From NCBI GenBank assembly GCA_033063855.1, contig CP093829.1:6582243-6646242 (forward strand): 64,000 nt of DNA, read 5' to 3'. The translations under genes were made by a program, and so were the position numbers. Origin of the DNA: Smittia aterrima. Taxonomy: Eukaryota > Arthropoda > Insecta > Diptera > Chironomidae. The notes beneath the pieces were generated by a model. It ran no database searches. It was not told where the DNA came from and was given only the letters and a program-made list of their open reading frames with translations. Shown piece by piece: positions 31,389 through 45,500 of this stretch. Positions within the stretch are counted from its first letter, which is position 1; each line of letters starts with the position of its first letter.

Positions 31389-33891
31389 TTAACTGCTTCC
31401 CGAGCTCGTAAAATATCTTTGACATAACGAGCAGAGAATAATTAAAAGGAATCCGCTTGAATTTATCACTCGAGTGGCTGCTGACGTTTTGATGGGTTTC
31501 GACTCATAAGCGATGTCGTTCTCGATGCTGTTCTCATCGTCGTCGTGATGCTTAAACTTCTGGGTGGCTGAAAGAGTCAAATAATTGATGATAATCATCT
31601 GGGCAATCAAAATTGACTCACTCTTTGTCTTTCGCGTCGAAGTCAAAGTATTAAAATCGAGATTATTGCTTCCGTCGTCAAACACAGTCTCGTAAGTTAT
31701 CGAATGATCTTTCTGCGTTGGTCTTACGATGATATCTTCTTCTCCATTCATCTCGTCAGCTCGACACGATTCTTGATGAGAGTTCAGAGAAAAAGAAGTT
31801 TACATAAAGAAACAATGAAAGCTTTTTGATTTCTTACCAGTCTGATTCATCGCCATTCCATAACTTTGAACGTCAAGCATCTTGAAGCAGTTCTCACCAG
31901 CTTCTCTAATGATAATTTGCTTCTCAGAGCCAGCCATCAAGCCAACAAAGCATTCGTAAGTGTTCACAACATCGTCAATCCGCTTTGTGAAAGTGTAAAC
32001 CGTTGAACTCTTTGTATCGTTCCATTCGCCTAAACATTTATAAATTCTCTTCTCATAAATCTCGGAAGTGTCACAGGGACCAACTTGGAAATGCATGACA
32101 TCGGAATTGCAATTTGACTCCATCATCGCGCAGAGCTCTAAGTCATCAGGGAGACGACCGAAATATTTTCCGTTGATTGGACATGGAGTCTTCACTACGT
32201 CTCTCCCGATTCCTGTGAAATTCAAATGATTAAACTTCTCTCTGAATAAAACTCTTCTTCTTACTTGACTGAGTCAACCACTGACGATTGTGAAAGTATT
32301 CGTCATCGTTGCAAAGATCAGAACTTGTTAGTTTCTTTCCTGATTCTGTGCTCGCTTGAAACTCGAGAATGTTCTTGTCCAGCTGACGAATCCACAAGCA
32401 TTTGTAACTCTCCTCTCCGCATTGCGAGCGACTCAAAACCATAAACTTCTCGTCGCTCAGCTGATTCACGAGCGTCATCCGATAAGATTTCAACGAACTC
32501 TGATCCCGAAAGATAAGTTGACTCTTCTCAACTTTCAGGAACTGCCATTGTCCTTGAAGCCAACTTGGAAACGATGAAGTTTTCGTCTCGACGCTCTTTA
32601 AAGCAGTCTTAACGATTTCAAAGGTCTGCTGGTTTTTGCCTGCGGATGAAAATCCACTTTTGCTTGAGAGTGAACTGCAATCGGTGTTTATTTTCAATGT
32701 GATTTTAGTTTTGTCGTCGTTGTCGTAATGATATGTCTGGATGGAAATAAAAGCTTTAATGTTTGCTCAGTGGTTTAATCAGTTTCAGGAGTTCAACTCA
32801 CGCCACACTTGTAAGTCGGTGTCGTTCCGTTTATCCAATCTATTACGGCCAAGTAATAATTATTTAACGTGTGCCAATGTCCAATGCACTCGAAGTTGGC
32901 AGACGGTTGAAGATAATTGCAGCCTTTGTAACGAATGTTGAGCGACGATCCTGAAGGACATTGCGACAGTTGCGATTCGAAGCCACTGCAAACTTTCTCA
33001 TCGTTCAAGTAGTAATCAAATTTTATTTCGCCATCAAAAAAATCAAATGGACAAAATTCATTGCGTCGGGGACCATCTCGTTCGGCCGTTCCTGAGAGCG
33101 GAGATTAATATTTTATTAGAAGCAGACAAATGTGAGGACTCACGATATAAAATGATGGAATGAAAATCGCTCTCCAACTTTTCCTCATCTTCAAGTGAAA
33201 CTTCGCTCGGACATTTTACAGTTTCCGCTGACGACGAGCACTTCGAGTTGATGTCGACTTCGTTATGGATCAACAAAATGATATTCTTCGATACCATCTT
33301 CAAATTAAAGCAGCGAAAGCATGAATTCTCTTCGGAGCTACGAAGAAAGTGGTTTCATTGAAACAAGAGCAAGAGAGAGATGAGAAAACAATTAAATTTA
33401 CCTTATCGACACAATTACGTTGCTGTTGTTTCTCGAGTAGCATTGTCCATAAGGAAATATCCAATCAGCTGTGATGTTAATCGTGCTGTACTGCAAGACG
33501 TCGGTCTTAACAGCGGCATTTTGAATTATGTACTCGCCCTCGAACTCAGGTGGAAAAAGACAAATTGATGAAACTGAAGTGAAGAGAGAATTCCCAAAAA
33601 AAAAATTAGCTTTGTTTATTGTTGAAAATATTTTTTTTTTCTTCGCCGGAAACGATACATTCTCGTTATTTACTTACGAAAGTAAATGTGTATTCAATGT
33701 TTCTCTTAAAACAAGTTCAATACTTTAAACAGAAATATTTTCTGATGATTTTTTATGAATGAATGATTTCGAGTTATGCACATTTGACTCATCCGAAGTG
33801 AGATGCCTAAGATTAACGTCAAATTACCTTCGGTTCTGAGAAGGAGAATCAGCAATAACAATTTCGGGAGGTTTACGGTTGAGTCTTTCAT
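31389..33891 (-). CDS. Insect secreted, probably GPI-anchored protein of the DUF7042-type family
   Basis: Eight exons with consistent phases (33891-33828, 33573-33402, 33337-33144, 33091-32802, 32736-32265, 32212-31838, 31771-31622, 31567-31389) give 631 residues. Residues 1-20 are a signal peptide (LPKLLLLILLLRTE). The ectodomain is Cys-rich with several modules: CLFPPEFEGEYIIQNAAVKT...ADWIFPYGQCY, then CPFDFFDGEIKFDYYLNDEK...CSGFESQLSQCPSG, FPSWLQGQWQFLKVEKSQLI, and CPINGKYFGRLPDDLELCA. The extreme C-terminus is hydrophobic (SGFLLIILCSLCQRYF) after a small-residue stretch, fitting a GPI signal or single anchor. The arrangement recalls arthropod proteins annotated as DUF7042/7043/7044/7045, function unknown; the family name is from memory. 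An alternative is a type I membrane protein with a very short tail. Confidence 0.8.
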
Positions 33892-36800
33892 GTTTAAATT
33901 AGTCTTCCGAATTCTTTTCACCGGTCACGAAGACAATTTCATTTGTTACTTGCACGAACGTCGATTTCTCAATCTTAACTGATTCACATAAGATTCACTT
34001 TGCGTTTAAAGATATTTCACTGACAATCTTGCACTTTTGGCATTGACGAGTGAGAAATGAATGAAGTTGAATGAGTAAAAAAAACAACTTGAACGGCTTC
34101 ACTGAATTTTTGAGCTTCACTCTTCCATGCAACGCGCGTTTTCAACATGAACTGAAACTGTTTTGATCAAAACAGAATTGAAGAATTATTTTATTTTCTT
34201 CTTTGTTTTTTCTTGAGTCGTTTCAGGTAAATTTCAGCTAACCACACGAGTTCTTGCAGCACACAAACGAAAGAAACTAATATTTGCTGCTCTGATTATA
34301 AAGAATTTATTCTCAAATATTAAGCGCGAAATATAAAAATCTCCAACTAAAACAAGCGAAGTTCGAGGCGAGCTAAGAAGAAGTCATCGTCTGCCGTTTC
34401 TTTTACGTGCAAATCTTACGAGCAAAAACTGTTGAATGAGAAAAAGCAGAAGAAACTTTTACGAAAGAAACTCAAAGGGAACATTGTTGATGTGTTCGTT
34501 CGTTATTCAGTTCGAGAATATCTCGAAAAATTCAACTGAAAAACGAGTGAAATTTCAAGAGTGTTAGAAGCATGAATCAACTTCTAAAGAGGTCTAAGAG
34601 TAAGAATAAGAAAACTTATTAGATTTCATCAAACGGCGACACATTAACGACTTCTAACAATGACAATTTTCCGTTCGTCAAACTCAAAAATGATTAGACT
34701 ACAATTGCCCAAGAGGCCTCTAACAACAGATTTCTAAAATTAAGATAAAAGTTCGAGCGAAGGGTCAAAAAATCTTTTTCCAAAAATATTTAAAATCGAA
34801 ATCTTTTTTTGCAAGTTTATTGATCGAAATGATTTACGATTGGAATGTAAATCATCGACACCTCTATCCATCAGGGTTTAGCTTGAGGAAATGAAGATAT
34901 GTGACTCGCAAAACGGATATTTGCTGATTTCCGAAGTTTTTATGAGTAATTTATTTTCGAGAGGGAAGTTTTCGAGTAACGCACGTCGCTTCGATAAAAT
35001 GTTGTTTAAAGGGAATTGAAGATTTAAATGAGATTTTGAGTTTGTTTCGTTTCACATCATTCATTCATTCATTGCTTGATGAACATTCATGAGATTTGAT
35101 TATTTTCCTTCGTTTTTCGTTTTTTTATGTTTGGTCATTCGACGTATCCAAATATCATTCCTCGGTTAGCTTAGACACAACTCGTGGCGATAGATAGCGC
35201 ATCAGCAACAAAAAAAAAAGTTTCATTGATAAAAACAAAACAGTTTGAATAAACAAATGGAAATGCTACCGGGGGAGAGACCAAAGCAAATAGGAGAATT
35301 TCACTGTTGACGACTTCCACTCGATGAGATGATGGATGACTATCGATGCTCGACCGATGATTTTGAAAATTGATTGCACGAGAGCGTTGAAATTTAAAAC
35401 CGCGCAATTATTCAATTAAAAATTCAGATTTTTCTGCTCGTCACAAAAGATTTTTAAATCCACTTTGAGGACTATGAATCGATCGAGCAGCACCTGACAC
35501 AAATGAACCGTCGCGGTTTGTATTTAATGTTGGCAAAAGCAAACTCTGCTTTGAGAATTTATTAATCGGAAAGCCGCAAACTTTAATGGAAATTCGAGTT
35601 TCCTAAATTGGTGTCTCTCAATAATTATTTCAAATCGAGTAAAGTCAGAGGTGCAAGCCAACGAAGCTTTTAATGATGTTGACTCAAGCGAAGTGTTTGC
35701 AATTGCCTTCTATCAACATCATAATCATTTATTAACGTTGATTGTGTGAAATCAAACATTTGAAGTTTATTCATTTCATTTTTTCCAATCATTGTTTGTC
35801 TCTTAATGTTGTTGTCTCATGTCATTTAATTGAAGGCATTCGCAGTGATTTGAGTGTTTGTGGAAACTCATTCATTTGCAACTGATCGGAAAAGGACTTT
35901 GAGGAAATTAATAGGAAATGACGATATTCGTGAGAGTTAAAGGAATCGACTTAGCGAAAAATTTCTTCTTTTTTCGTTCAGGAAAATCAATTTTGTAATG
36001 AATGATAATCGATGAGTGCACGCTCGCCTTGAAGGACTAAATGACAAATAATCTTTAAGGATAAAAGTGTAATCTCATCTAATGAACAATTGAGATAATC
36101 TTTTCTTATTGTTTCTCCACTTTTCTGTAATCCAACTTCATTAGTTAATGTAATGAAAGTTTATTATTCGAGTGAGGTTCTCAAACTCAAATATCAAAGA
36201 ATTATGGGAAATTACAAAGTTTGTTTTATGATTTTTAAAACAATTTTACGAGAATCTTAAAATGTGAGAGGAGAATTTCATGACGTCTGTCTCGTTGAGA
36301 GAGAAATAATTCACTGAAGGCTCAAAGCAAAATTATTTGCTTTCCGTCGAACTCTCAAAGCAAAGGCGCATGGCTATTGGAAGACTTCGAGAACTCCTCT
36401 TAAATCTTTTGATTATGAACTTCGTTTGTTTGAAGACTTAGGACTCTTTCACAGCAAATCAACCTTAAAACCAAAATCAAACCCTTCAACCACCTGATTT
36501 CTATCAATAAAGATTACCGCAAATGTGTAAACTTTAGAACTTCATCGAAGGGACCAAGGGATGTTGTGCTGATTCGAATTAATGTTTGCAAACTTGTGGA
36601 AAACTTTCTCAACTCGAAAATATCAATCGTTTTCACGTTTTCTTGAGCACAATCCCTCGACAGAAGTAGAAGAAAAAGTTCATCGCTTCACGCTTCATTA
36701 ATATCTCACTCGACACGGAATGCAAAGTTAAAAAGAAGTTTTCTCGAGAAAGATTTATTCTCATTTTACAAGACGAAGCTTTAAGAAATAGTTTATCGAT

Positions 36801-39800
36801 CCCTAACTAGAGATGAGTGTGAAGAGATCTCCCATTTGACAGTCTCACGCTTTAAGCCTGAAATTATATTCCATTATCCGGCTCGTTTTCGAGATATCAC
36901 GAGGGAAAGAACAGATGCTGGTGTAAAAGGCAAATGAGTATAAAAGAAGGAAAATTAAATTATTTTATGCATGAAAATTTTTAGATGAGACTTCGTAAGC
37001 TCCCCCGGATTACGAACCGCGTTGAAAATTTCACCTTTTGTGCGAGAGCAAACAACAGATTTTATTTCCTGAAAGCAGAAACATCATTGTTAGCTTTGTC
37101 ACTGACTCAGGTCCTGCTTCCCAGCACTTCATTTAATCTTTTGTACTAATTAAATATTTGAGATGTCACTGAGCTAATTATTTTTTAATGTTTCCTTCGT
37201 TTAAATAAAATTTCCGGAGACTTCTAAACAACTGAGTTCTTTTTTTTTCAAGACTTTCTCTTTGAATTGAAGTTCACAAAAAATTCTCTTTTACGATCAG
37301 GGTTGAGATCATCAATTAAAAGACCGAAATTTAATGCGATTAAAGGGTTGAAGATAGTTTCGGGGGAGAAAGGAAATGAGTAGGAAATTAAAATACTAAA
37401 TTCAAATTGAAGCGAGGGTGGTAAACGTCTCATAACTTACCAACTCAGCACGAGTACATGCTTTAATCGATTCTTTCAGAGCAGCTTTTTAAGTTCTCTA
37501 ACTTCAACGATTGCAATACTTGCGAAGGAAATAAATCATTTTCATTCTTCTCAATGAGTAGAAAGAGCTTATGAGGCTGGTGCTGCTGCTTTCAAGCGAG
37601 TAAGTGAACAATTAATTAACTATCGTTGAAAAGATATAAGAATGCACAGGAGCTAGCAATAAATAATGTTTGATCACGCTAAGGAATAAATCATGGATCG
37701 TTTGCGGAAAGAAAGGCGCACAAAGGAAAAGTTTAATTGAAAAACTAATTAAAATTTTTGACTCAACCTAACTCATGTTCGCTCATAAGAAAGCGAAGTT
37801 CTCGATTCAATAAAATCGTCGATATTCAATGAAATGAAAGTGAAGACGGCAACCTTTCTCATGTTAGAGCTTCTACCTTTCAAAGTTTAATTTTGGTTTT
37901 GAATAAAATTAATTTTCTCAAAAGAGCAAATAAAAGATTTTCCACTTTCGAGATTGAAGAAAGTTTAATTTTTTTTCTCTTCTCTAAATTCTTGAGCGTC
38001 AAACGAAGTCAAGCTTATCGAATATTTATTGACGATAACATTACGTGAGCAACAATTTATTTACTGTTCTCTGTTCTCCACAAAAGAACGAGTCGTCTCG
38101 TGAGAAGAACATAAAACACAAATCAATATTGTCTTACATGCCAAAATAAATCAATCAAACTCGTTCGTATTAAGTCCACATGGGGGAAATCGGAAATACA
38201 ATTTTCTCCGGGAAATATTCATTTTCTTTCATGAAAAACTCTCTCTCTTGCTTTCTCTGTGTCGTTTGCAAGCCTTTCATGTTCAGGTATGAAGTCTCCG
38301 AGGAATCTCTTTGCAAGTTGATTTGATAAATCTGAGAGCAACCGCTTTTTTGTTTACTTCATCCTGTTGAGGAATTGAACTTCAAATTACAGATCAATAC
38401 GTTGTTTGATTGATGCTTTAATTCACATCACGTTGTTCATTGATATCTTCGAGTCGAAGACTTCGAGAAGCTTCTAAGTACAATACAATTCGAGGTCGGG
38501 TCGATTCGTCTCCTTATCGTGCGAGTCAACATATTTCTCGGGAGGAACACGTAGAATTTTCATCCATCTCTCTCCTTGCGCTAACTCACTTTTAACATCT
38601 GCACGTGATTCATTATTTCTTAGTTCCGATTCCGTTTTTGAGACGACACGAAAATTCAGCTTTAAACTCTTCGGAGGTTCGGTGGAGAGAACAAGCATAA
38701 TTCAAATATATTGTGTCAGCTTCGTAGCCAATGCGATGCATCAAGACGTAAGGACGATGAAAAGATGAAAACGTCGTCTGAAAAACTGAGATAAGAAGAT
38801 TATTTCGTGTACATAAGTTGGTGAAAAATGCTATCACAGAGAATTATTTTTCTTGTTTCGTTATTAATGGTCGAAGTTTGTGGCGAGAAATTTTTTTGAT
38901 GCCGCTCGTTCAGAGGAAAGAAAATTCTTTTCAATTTTAGTTTTCTGAACTATCATCGATCTAAAATTCAATTTGATTCAAGATATCAATCAACAATTTC
39001 ATGAAAAATTTAAATATTTTGTCTCGAAAGTTTGTTTGATTGATAATTTCACTTTTCACATCTCACTAAACTGCCAATTGATTGATGATTCTGCTTCAGA
39101 TGTTTACTACAAATCAACCACGTGCTCGACACAAGTCCTTGCTCTCACTTCCACGAGAGAAATTTTCCACGAGACTGGAAAGCTTCAGCGTTAAACCAAG
39201 GAAAACAAGTGAGGAAACTGTTCACAACATGTCTTAAACTGCAATCAAAACTCCCTCAGTTCAAATTAAAACGTTGACTCAACCGGAACAAAAATCTGAA
39301 ATCAATGCCACGAGTCGTCTGTGGGTGTTCAAGTTTTAGTGGAAAAAGATAAAAAGAGAAATTATCTGATTGCGAATCGACGATGAAAAGATCAGAAAAG
39401 TGAAGAACCTTGATCAATCTTTGTTTACCGATAAATCAAAAAGAAAATTTCCCGGCTCGCGTGTGAAATGAAATCTCGATCGAGGAAATTGATTTGAAGC
39501 TAGAAATTAATTCAATGGCTCGATTTTCTCAATCGCTTCCATTTGTCAAAACAATAATTAGTTAAAGCTCACTTAGTGATGATAATTACCAAAGAGAAAT
39601 TGTTGTTTGTTGTCGTCGCTTCATAAATCCATTTGCGTTATTTGCATTTTTTTGAAACGTTTTATCCCCAAAACATTCGAATTAATGTTTAATCTATTAT
39701 TCAAAGATTAATTCAAATTCTCGTGAAGACTCATAATGATGTTCTTCGTCTTGAATAATTCATTCGCATCATCCAGGAGCCGGAGAAAGTCTTGAAAACA

Positions 39801-41320
39801 ACCAAAAGTAGCAGCAGCAAAAAAAAAAGGAAAAACTCTTAATGCCACAAAGTGAATAAAATGTTCTATGATTAAGAAGTTTCAAAAGTCGAGATTTAAT
39901 GGAAACTAATGATACAAATAACAACATCGACAAATCAGATTATCAGAAAGTCTTACGTCCGACTTCAATCGAGAAGGAGAGTTGTGTCTATCCAGGAACA
40001 AAAAGAATATTAAATTGGAAGTTCTCATCAATTCATGAGCCGAACTCGTATTTGAACTTTGACGACGTTAATTGCGAAAGCTTCGAAGAGGTGAGAGCAG
40101 TCGAGATTTAGTGACTGCGGGAATCAAAGGAGAAGCGCGTAAACAAATTAAAACTTTTTTCACGAGAAAAAATCTCAATTTTCTATAAATATCAAAATAA
40201 AACGGAGCGCGTAGAAGGGAAACTATAAGCGATTTTCTTTCTTGTGTATAATAAAGTGAAGTAGCTTCGAAGCAAGTTGAGTGGTTTAAAAATATAAATT
40301 TTCTATAAATCTCTTTATGACGTCACAGTCGGCGGCTTTGGCTTGAAATTGAGAAATTTTTCTCGTCTCAGCAGATTTTCCTTTAGTTTCTCATCGAACG
40401 CGTAACGTTGTGGGTGAAATAGACTTGTTTCTCGTGCCGATTAATAATTTGATTACGTGTCTCAGACTTTCGGGGATTTCCTTTGATAAACAAATTTTTA
40501 AGAGTGAACTCACATTTTACAGAACAACAGATGCAACGATGAGATCGCTTTTGATGAGATGTCAAAATTCCTAAGGTAAAAACAAACTCTCTCTCTCTCC
40601 ACTTGAGACATAAATAGTTCACTAGCTTCAATCAGAATTTAAGTTATTAGCAAAAATAGAGAGAACCTAACTCATGCATGAGTCTTACCACAAATGATGA
40701 TGTGTGTTCTCTTTATTAAGGTCGAACCTGTCTTCCAACTTGGATTATTTACACTGACAGAGAGTTCTTTTTAAAATGTAAACATAAATAAAATATTAGT
40801 CACAGGGGACAATGGTGGGGATCATATCAGTAGATATCTCCAGGCAAAACGACACACTTTAATGTTTAAACTTTTTACAGGCTTTTAATTATTAAAACAC
40901 AAAATATGAATTAAAGTTAGATCAGGAAACTTCCGACTTTAACCCAGCAAACCCCAACATTGTCACACTTTGCTTTAAAACATGTTTTACTGTCATTTCG
41001 TTGAGGGTAAATGTTTGGCTTTTGCGGCATCATGTGCAAAAATGTCGAGGTGTGAAGTTGAACATTAAACGACTCGAGTCCATTTTCAGCATGAAATCTC
41101 ACAAGATAACAAACATTTCACATTAACCATTTGAATTGTATGAGAATCAACAAAATCTGTTGAAGCACGTTGCGAACGTCGTAAAGTTTCATTCTCTCTC
41201 TTGTCGAGAGCGAGAATACATTTTCACCTTCCTCACTTTCTGATTAATATTCATCGCAGAATCTTTTTTTTTCTCCTTCATAATCCGCGAAACATTAAGA
41301 AATTAACTCTGAACTTTCAG
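33892..41320. other. Long region with no confidently supported gene
   Basis: 7.4 kb, A/T-rich. I see no splice-linked exons with recognisable motifs. Three ORFs have some coding flavour but no homology I know: minus 38837-38474 (two overlapping frames), plus 38973-39194 and plus 39899-40111. The interval may be regulatory, an intron of the putative exon at 29856, or hold non-coding RNAs I cannot see. Confidence 0.5.
39899..40111 (+). CDS. Possible small protein or 5' exon, unrecognised
   Basis: METNDTNNNIDKSDYQKVLR opens a 70-codon hydrophilic ORF ending NFDDVNCESFEEVRAVEI. A donor-like GAG|GTGAGA sits near its end (phase 0) but would give an immediate stop if joined to the sarcoglycan exon at 41321. 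A weak donor in TC|GTATTT would join in frame. An alternative 5' exon of the sarcoglycan gene, a separate small gene or chance are all possible. Confidence 0.2.
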   Translation: METNDTNNNIDKSDYQKVLRPTSIEKESCVYPGTKRILNWKFSSIHEPNSYLNFDDVNCESFEEVRAVEI

Positions 41321-41375
41321 TGAGAATCCATCAACATCCGTGTCACAGGAACGACACGTTCTTAAAAGGGAAGCG

Positions 41376-42539
41376 ATGGGTAAACGAGGGTTAGCAGTTG
41401 AGCCGAACAACAATCAAAGTAACAATCAACAACCGGCAGTTCAACGTGGAGATGGAGCTAACATAATTTACGGTTGGCGGAAGCAATGTCTCTACGTCAT
41501 CATTTTTTTGTTGATGGTTTTAATTTCGGTGAACTTAGCGCTGACGCTTTGGATCATGAAAGTTATGGAGATCTCATCTGTAAGCCGAATTAACACAAAT
41601 TGATTTATCGATCAGTTACAAAAGTCTCTCTTCCTGAAAATATTAGAATGGAATCGGCCAACTGAAAGTAATTGAAGGTGGAGTGCAACTTGAAGGTCAG
41701 GCGATTATTCTGGATGAGTTGAGAACTTCGTCCGTTCGAAGCCGGGTCGGGCAACCCATCACATTCGGTACGTTCCAAACGAGAGAGCAGTGAAACGACC
41801 GGATAATTATATTCCGTTTTACAGAATCATCGAGAAACATCACATTCAACACGAGAGATGCCGACGGATTGTTGGAGAATCAATTGTTCTTAGGACATGA
41901 CAAGTTTGAAGTGCAGACAAAAAAGTTCCGAATCTCCGACACACACGGAAATTCTCTTTTTTACGTGGATCGTGATTCAGTAGAAATCGCTGCAGGCTCT
42001 TTGAGGATAGAAGGCGAGGGTGGTGTGACATTTAAAGACTCCGTTCAAACAAATCTTCTGAAGGCCGAGCCAGGAAAGGACTTAAAGTGAGGAACGATTC
42101 ATATCTCAACCTCAACCCTTTTGAAAATTGATTTTTCTTTCTGTCGCTCTTTAAAGATTGGAATCTCCAACGAGATCACTCGAAATGCAAGCGTCACAAG
42201 AGATTTTCATTCAGTCAAGAGCTGGATCAATCGAAGCATCATCACTGAACGACATAACGCTCAGAAGTAATTCAGGAAGTGTGAGTTCTCTTGTTGATGT
42301 CACTTAATTACCGAATTTAATTTTCCTCTTCTCTCAAGCAGATTCGTTTGGATGCGGCAAATATTATTTTCTCAAATCTGAAAACCACTAATCCGACAAA
42401 CTCTCACGAAAGACCAAGAGTGGTGGATCATCTATCAGCGCATAAAATTTATCAGGTTTGCGTTTGCGGTAATGGCAAAATATTCCTTGCGTCTTCTCAC
42501 GGCCAATGTGCTAGCGACGATATCAACGTCTGCCAATAA
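41376..42539 (+). CDS. Scgdelta: Delta/gamma-sarcoglycan
   Basis: A type II membrane glycoprotein of the dystrophin-associated complex in muscle. Coding exons 41376-41579, 41647-41767, 41825-42086, 42157-42280 and 42342-42539 give 302 residues from ATG 41376 (MGKRGLAVEP). The frame stays open upstream to the acceptor at 41320, so an earlier start in another exon is possible. Signature features: IYGWRKQCLYVIIFLLMVLI, the membrane segment near residue 30-55; the repeated beta-rich ectodomain including LESPTRSLEMQA, which matches the vertebrate LESPTRSLVMEA almost exactly; LDAANIIF; and the C-terminal cysteine cluster VCVCGNGKIFLA...C...VC. Introns are 57-70 bp. The gene appears intact. Confidence 0.92.
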
Positions 42540-42552
42540 TTGTTATTCAAGT

Positions 42553-42575
42553 AAATAATTAATAAAATTTTATAA
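42553..42575 (+). terminator. Poly(A) signal region of the sarcoglycan gene
   Basis: AATTAATAAAATTTTATAAAG within 40 bases after the stop includes an AATAAA hexamer. Confidence 0.5.
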
Positions 42576-45500
42576 AGAACAATTAAAGATTTCAATTCAA
42601 TTTGAACGTCAGGTGTGCTCATCAAATCTACTTTGGATCAGAAAATACCTGAAATTCTCTCAGTTCTTCTTTGCGTCCCCCAAGCAGAGCAAAATATTTT
42701 ATAATGGAGCTATTAATATCGTCTTTGGGAATAATGGAAGCACAAGATATACGATGTCATTAGGAACATTTGCCAGCCGACGATAATCGCTGCTGCTTTG
42801 CATGTAATTCCACATTTCTCGACTTACATCTCTCAAAAGCGTTTTCCGTTCGTCTTTCCGGAAAGATTTTTTTTTTATTAAAATTCATATTTCAATGCAG
42901 GAACTTTCACGGACAATTTAATGAAATCGATTGTGAAGAACTCAGAGCAGTTATACGTCGGACAAAATGTTTCACTGGTCAAAGAGAACGATTCATGATA
43001 AGACGTTTCATGATAAAAAAGAAATCTTAAGACCGTAGAGAAGGAGGAGGAACTTGAGTGTTCCATTGATCATGCGTTTTGATTTAATGTTCTTTCGACT
43101 TGATTCTAATGCAATCAATGTATCAAATTTGATTGTTTTCAATTTAAAAGCTTTGTGTTCATGAAATTGCGGGATAAAAAACCGAATGCAATGTAATACA
43201 GAAAAAGTTTATGGCGCGAGAAATTGGAAAATCCGAATTTAAATTAGTTTTGATTTGAATGAAACGCGAAGGAAATCGCTTCGTCCGACAGAATTCACTA
43301 ACAATAACCAATAATTTGTCAAGCCGCGATGAAAATATTTAGATAATGTCAGGTAATAAAGCTCTCTCGTGAATGTTTTCGCCCACGCAGTTATTGTGGA
43401 AACAGATTTTATTTACAGCATTAAAGCCCCAACTAATGAACAGCTCGTTCAAATCCAAATTCGCCTTAGTCTCGATGATTTAGCAAAACTCACGAGCATG
43501 TGAATCTAAATTTCGTGCCGTCGCATGCTTTAGATAGATAGTGAAATTGAATTAATGACGGAATAAATATTTGCAAATGAGGATTTCATCGTCGCTCCGT
43601 CGATCGAACTGGAAACTTCATGCCAAATTAAATTTCAATACAAATAATCTCTGTTTGCTCAATTGCACGTTATTTTGTAATTCATTTGAGGTTCGAGTCG
43701 AAGCGGCTTCGGAAGCTCATGAGTTGACGCCTAAATGCAAGCAAATCAGATCGAACCGTTTATTCATTCAATCAAGTTCAATTGTTCGAAGGAACTTCTT
43801 CGTCGATCGATTAATTAAAAATGTTCTCGAGACTCTCATAGACAACGATTACTTGGAAGACATACCTGGAAGTGTTAACGATAAAAAGTAATGAGAATTT
43901 CCTGTTCCTCCCCTAACCGAAGCTACAAGGCCAAATTCTAATTAAAAGAAATTAAAAGAAATCATAAAATATTTCATTAAGTCGAATTTTTAGATAATTT
44001 ATTAAGCAATTCATAGCAATTAACGTCACAACATATTTATGATTGTTCAACCTCCTCGAAGGCTTCGTGAAGGAATCCAATAAATTATTTTAAGGCGATG
44101 ATGATGCGAGCTGACTAATTTTTGTAACGAAAGTCTGCAGGAGGGTGCTTCTCCTACGTGCGGCAAAGTTATTTATGTGATCGTTCTGGGAAGACTTTTA
44201 AAAGCAGCAAGCAGAAGGTTCACGATGTGTGTTTGTTTCCGCTCATTCGACTTCCGTTTAATTTCCTGATTATGCTTTTCAAGCCGAAACGATTCGCGAG
44301 CGATTGGATCTGCTCGTTGTGCAATAAAAAATTGCTAATTATGAAACTTTAAATCTCGCGATGTAAACTCAACTTCGACGATGACACAATCAAGATAAAA
44401 AGTTCAGTTACCAACAGCAATTGGATGTTAAAGTAAAATTTTAAAGCGAGAGAGGGGACGTTCGTAAGCTATGGAGCGACTTCTTTTGTAGAGCCAGATG
44501 TCCACTGAACTATTTTTGACTCAAAGAAAATAGTTGAACGAATTATTTCTTATGTTACGTGACTTCAGAACAAACTCCCTTCACATGATAAATTTATAAA
44601 AGTTAGCAGAACTTTCATCGCACAAATGAAAATTTTTGTTTCATTGTAGAATTTTTAATTGTTACGTAGATTTCGTGCTACGTGCTTTCACATAATTCGA
44701 AAGGATTTTCTATTTTTTACAAAACGATTTTATTGATAAAATTAAAGGAATAAATTTTCTGTTGCAGAAGGAGCATTAGACGACTCACGCATTCTTGCGC
44801 TGTCTGTAAATAAAGTTTAAAGTAAAAATATTTCTTCACTTAAGCTTCCTAATTTACGAGCTTCCACAATCTCATTTCATTTTCACCAAAATGTGTTTTC
44901 TCCTAAAATAATTCGCTAAAATGAGATGGCAAATAGCTTTGTCTCTGGAGTCTAATTCTTTAAATAACAATTTCACAATGAATTTATTTTATTATTTTAC
45001 ACGAAGCAAACGAGCGAGCGAAGACAATTTAAATGGATTTTTCATTTCAACAATCTCTCGCTTTTCCCCGCTTTTCCTTCACCAAGTTCGATGGAGAACT
45101 TAAAACAATTTTCATATTTTCACAGTAAAAAGTGCGTGTTCGTAAGAACAAATTGAGACTTGAAGTGAATATGACTTTGCTAAAGGGGAGAGACAAAGCC
45201 ATGTGCTCTCGCTCATAAGACTTTGAAATTAATTCCAAATGTGAGATTTTATCGAATGCGATTTGAGCTTCTGGATTCTTTTAACTTCTTGAAATCAAAT
45301 TTGAAATTTCAGATCAAATGTCGAAGAAAGAAATTACTTCAACAGAAAAAAAGAACTTTCCACGCTTTTGTTGTTTAAACCTCAGAATATTATTTTTCCT
45401 CTCTTCATTACACTTCTTTTTATTGTTTTCAAAGGGTTTCGCACACATAATTAATTCTTTAGACAGTCTTTTTATTCAAATTGTTCGCTTGGGGAGTGAG

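Noticed and set aside
43571..43891. 106-codon plus-strand ORF ending in a charged helix-like stretch
   Set aside because: Only the last third looks protein-like; no gene structure around it. Mentioned in the region entry only.
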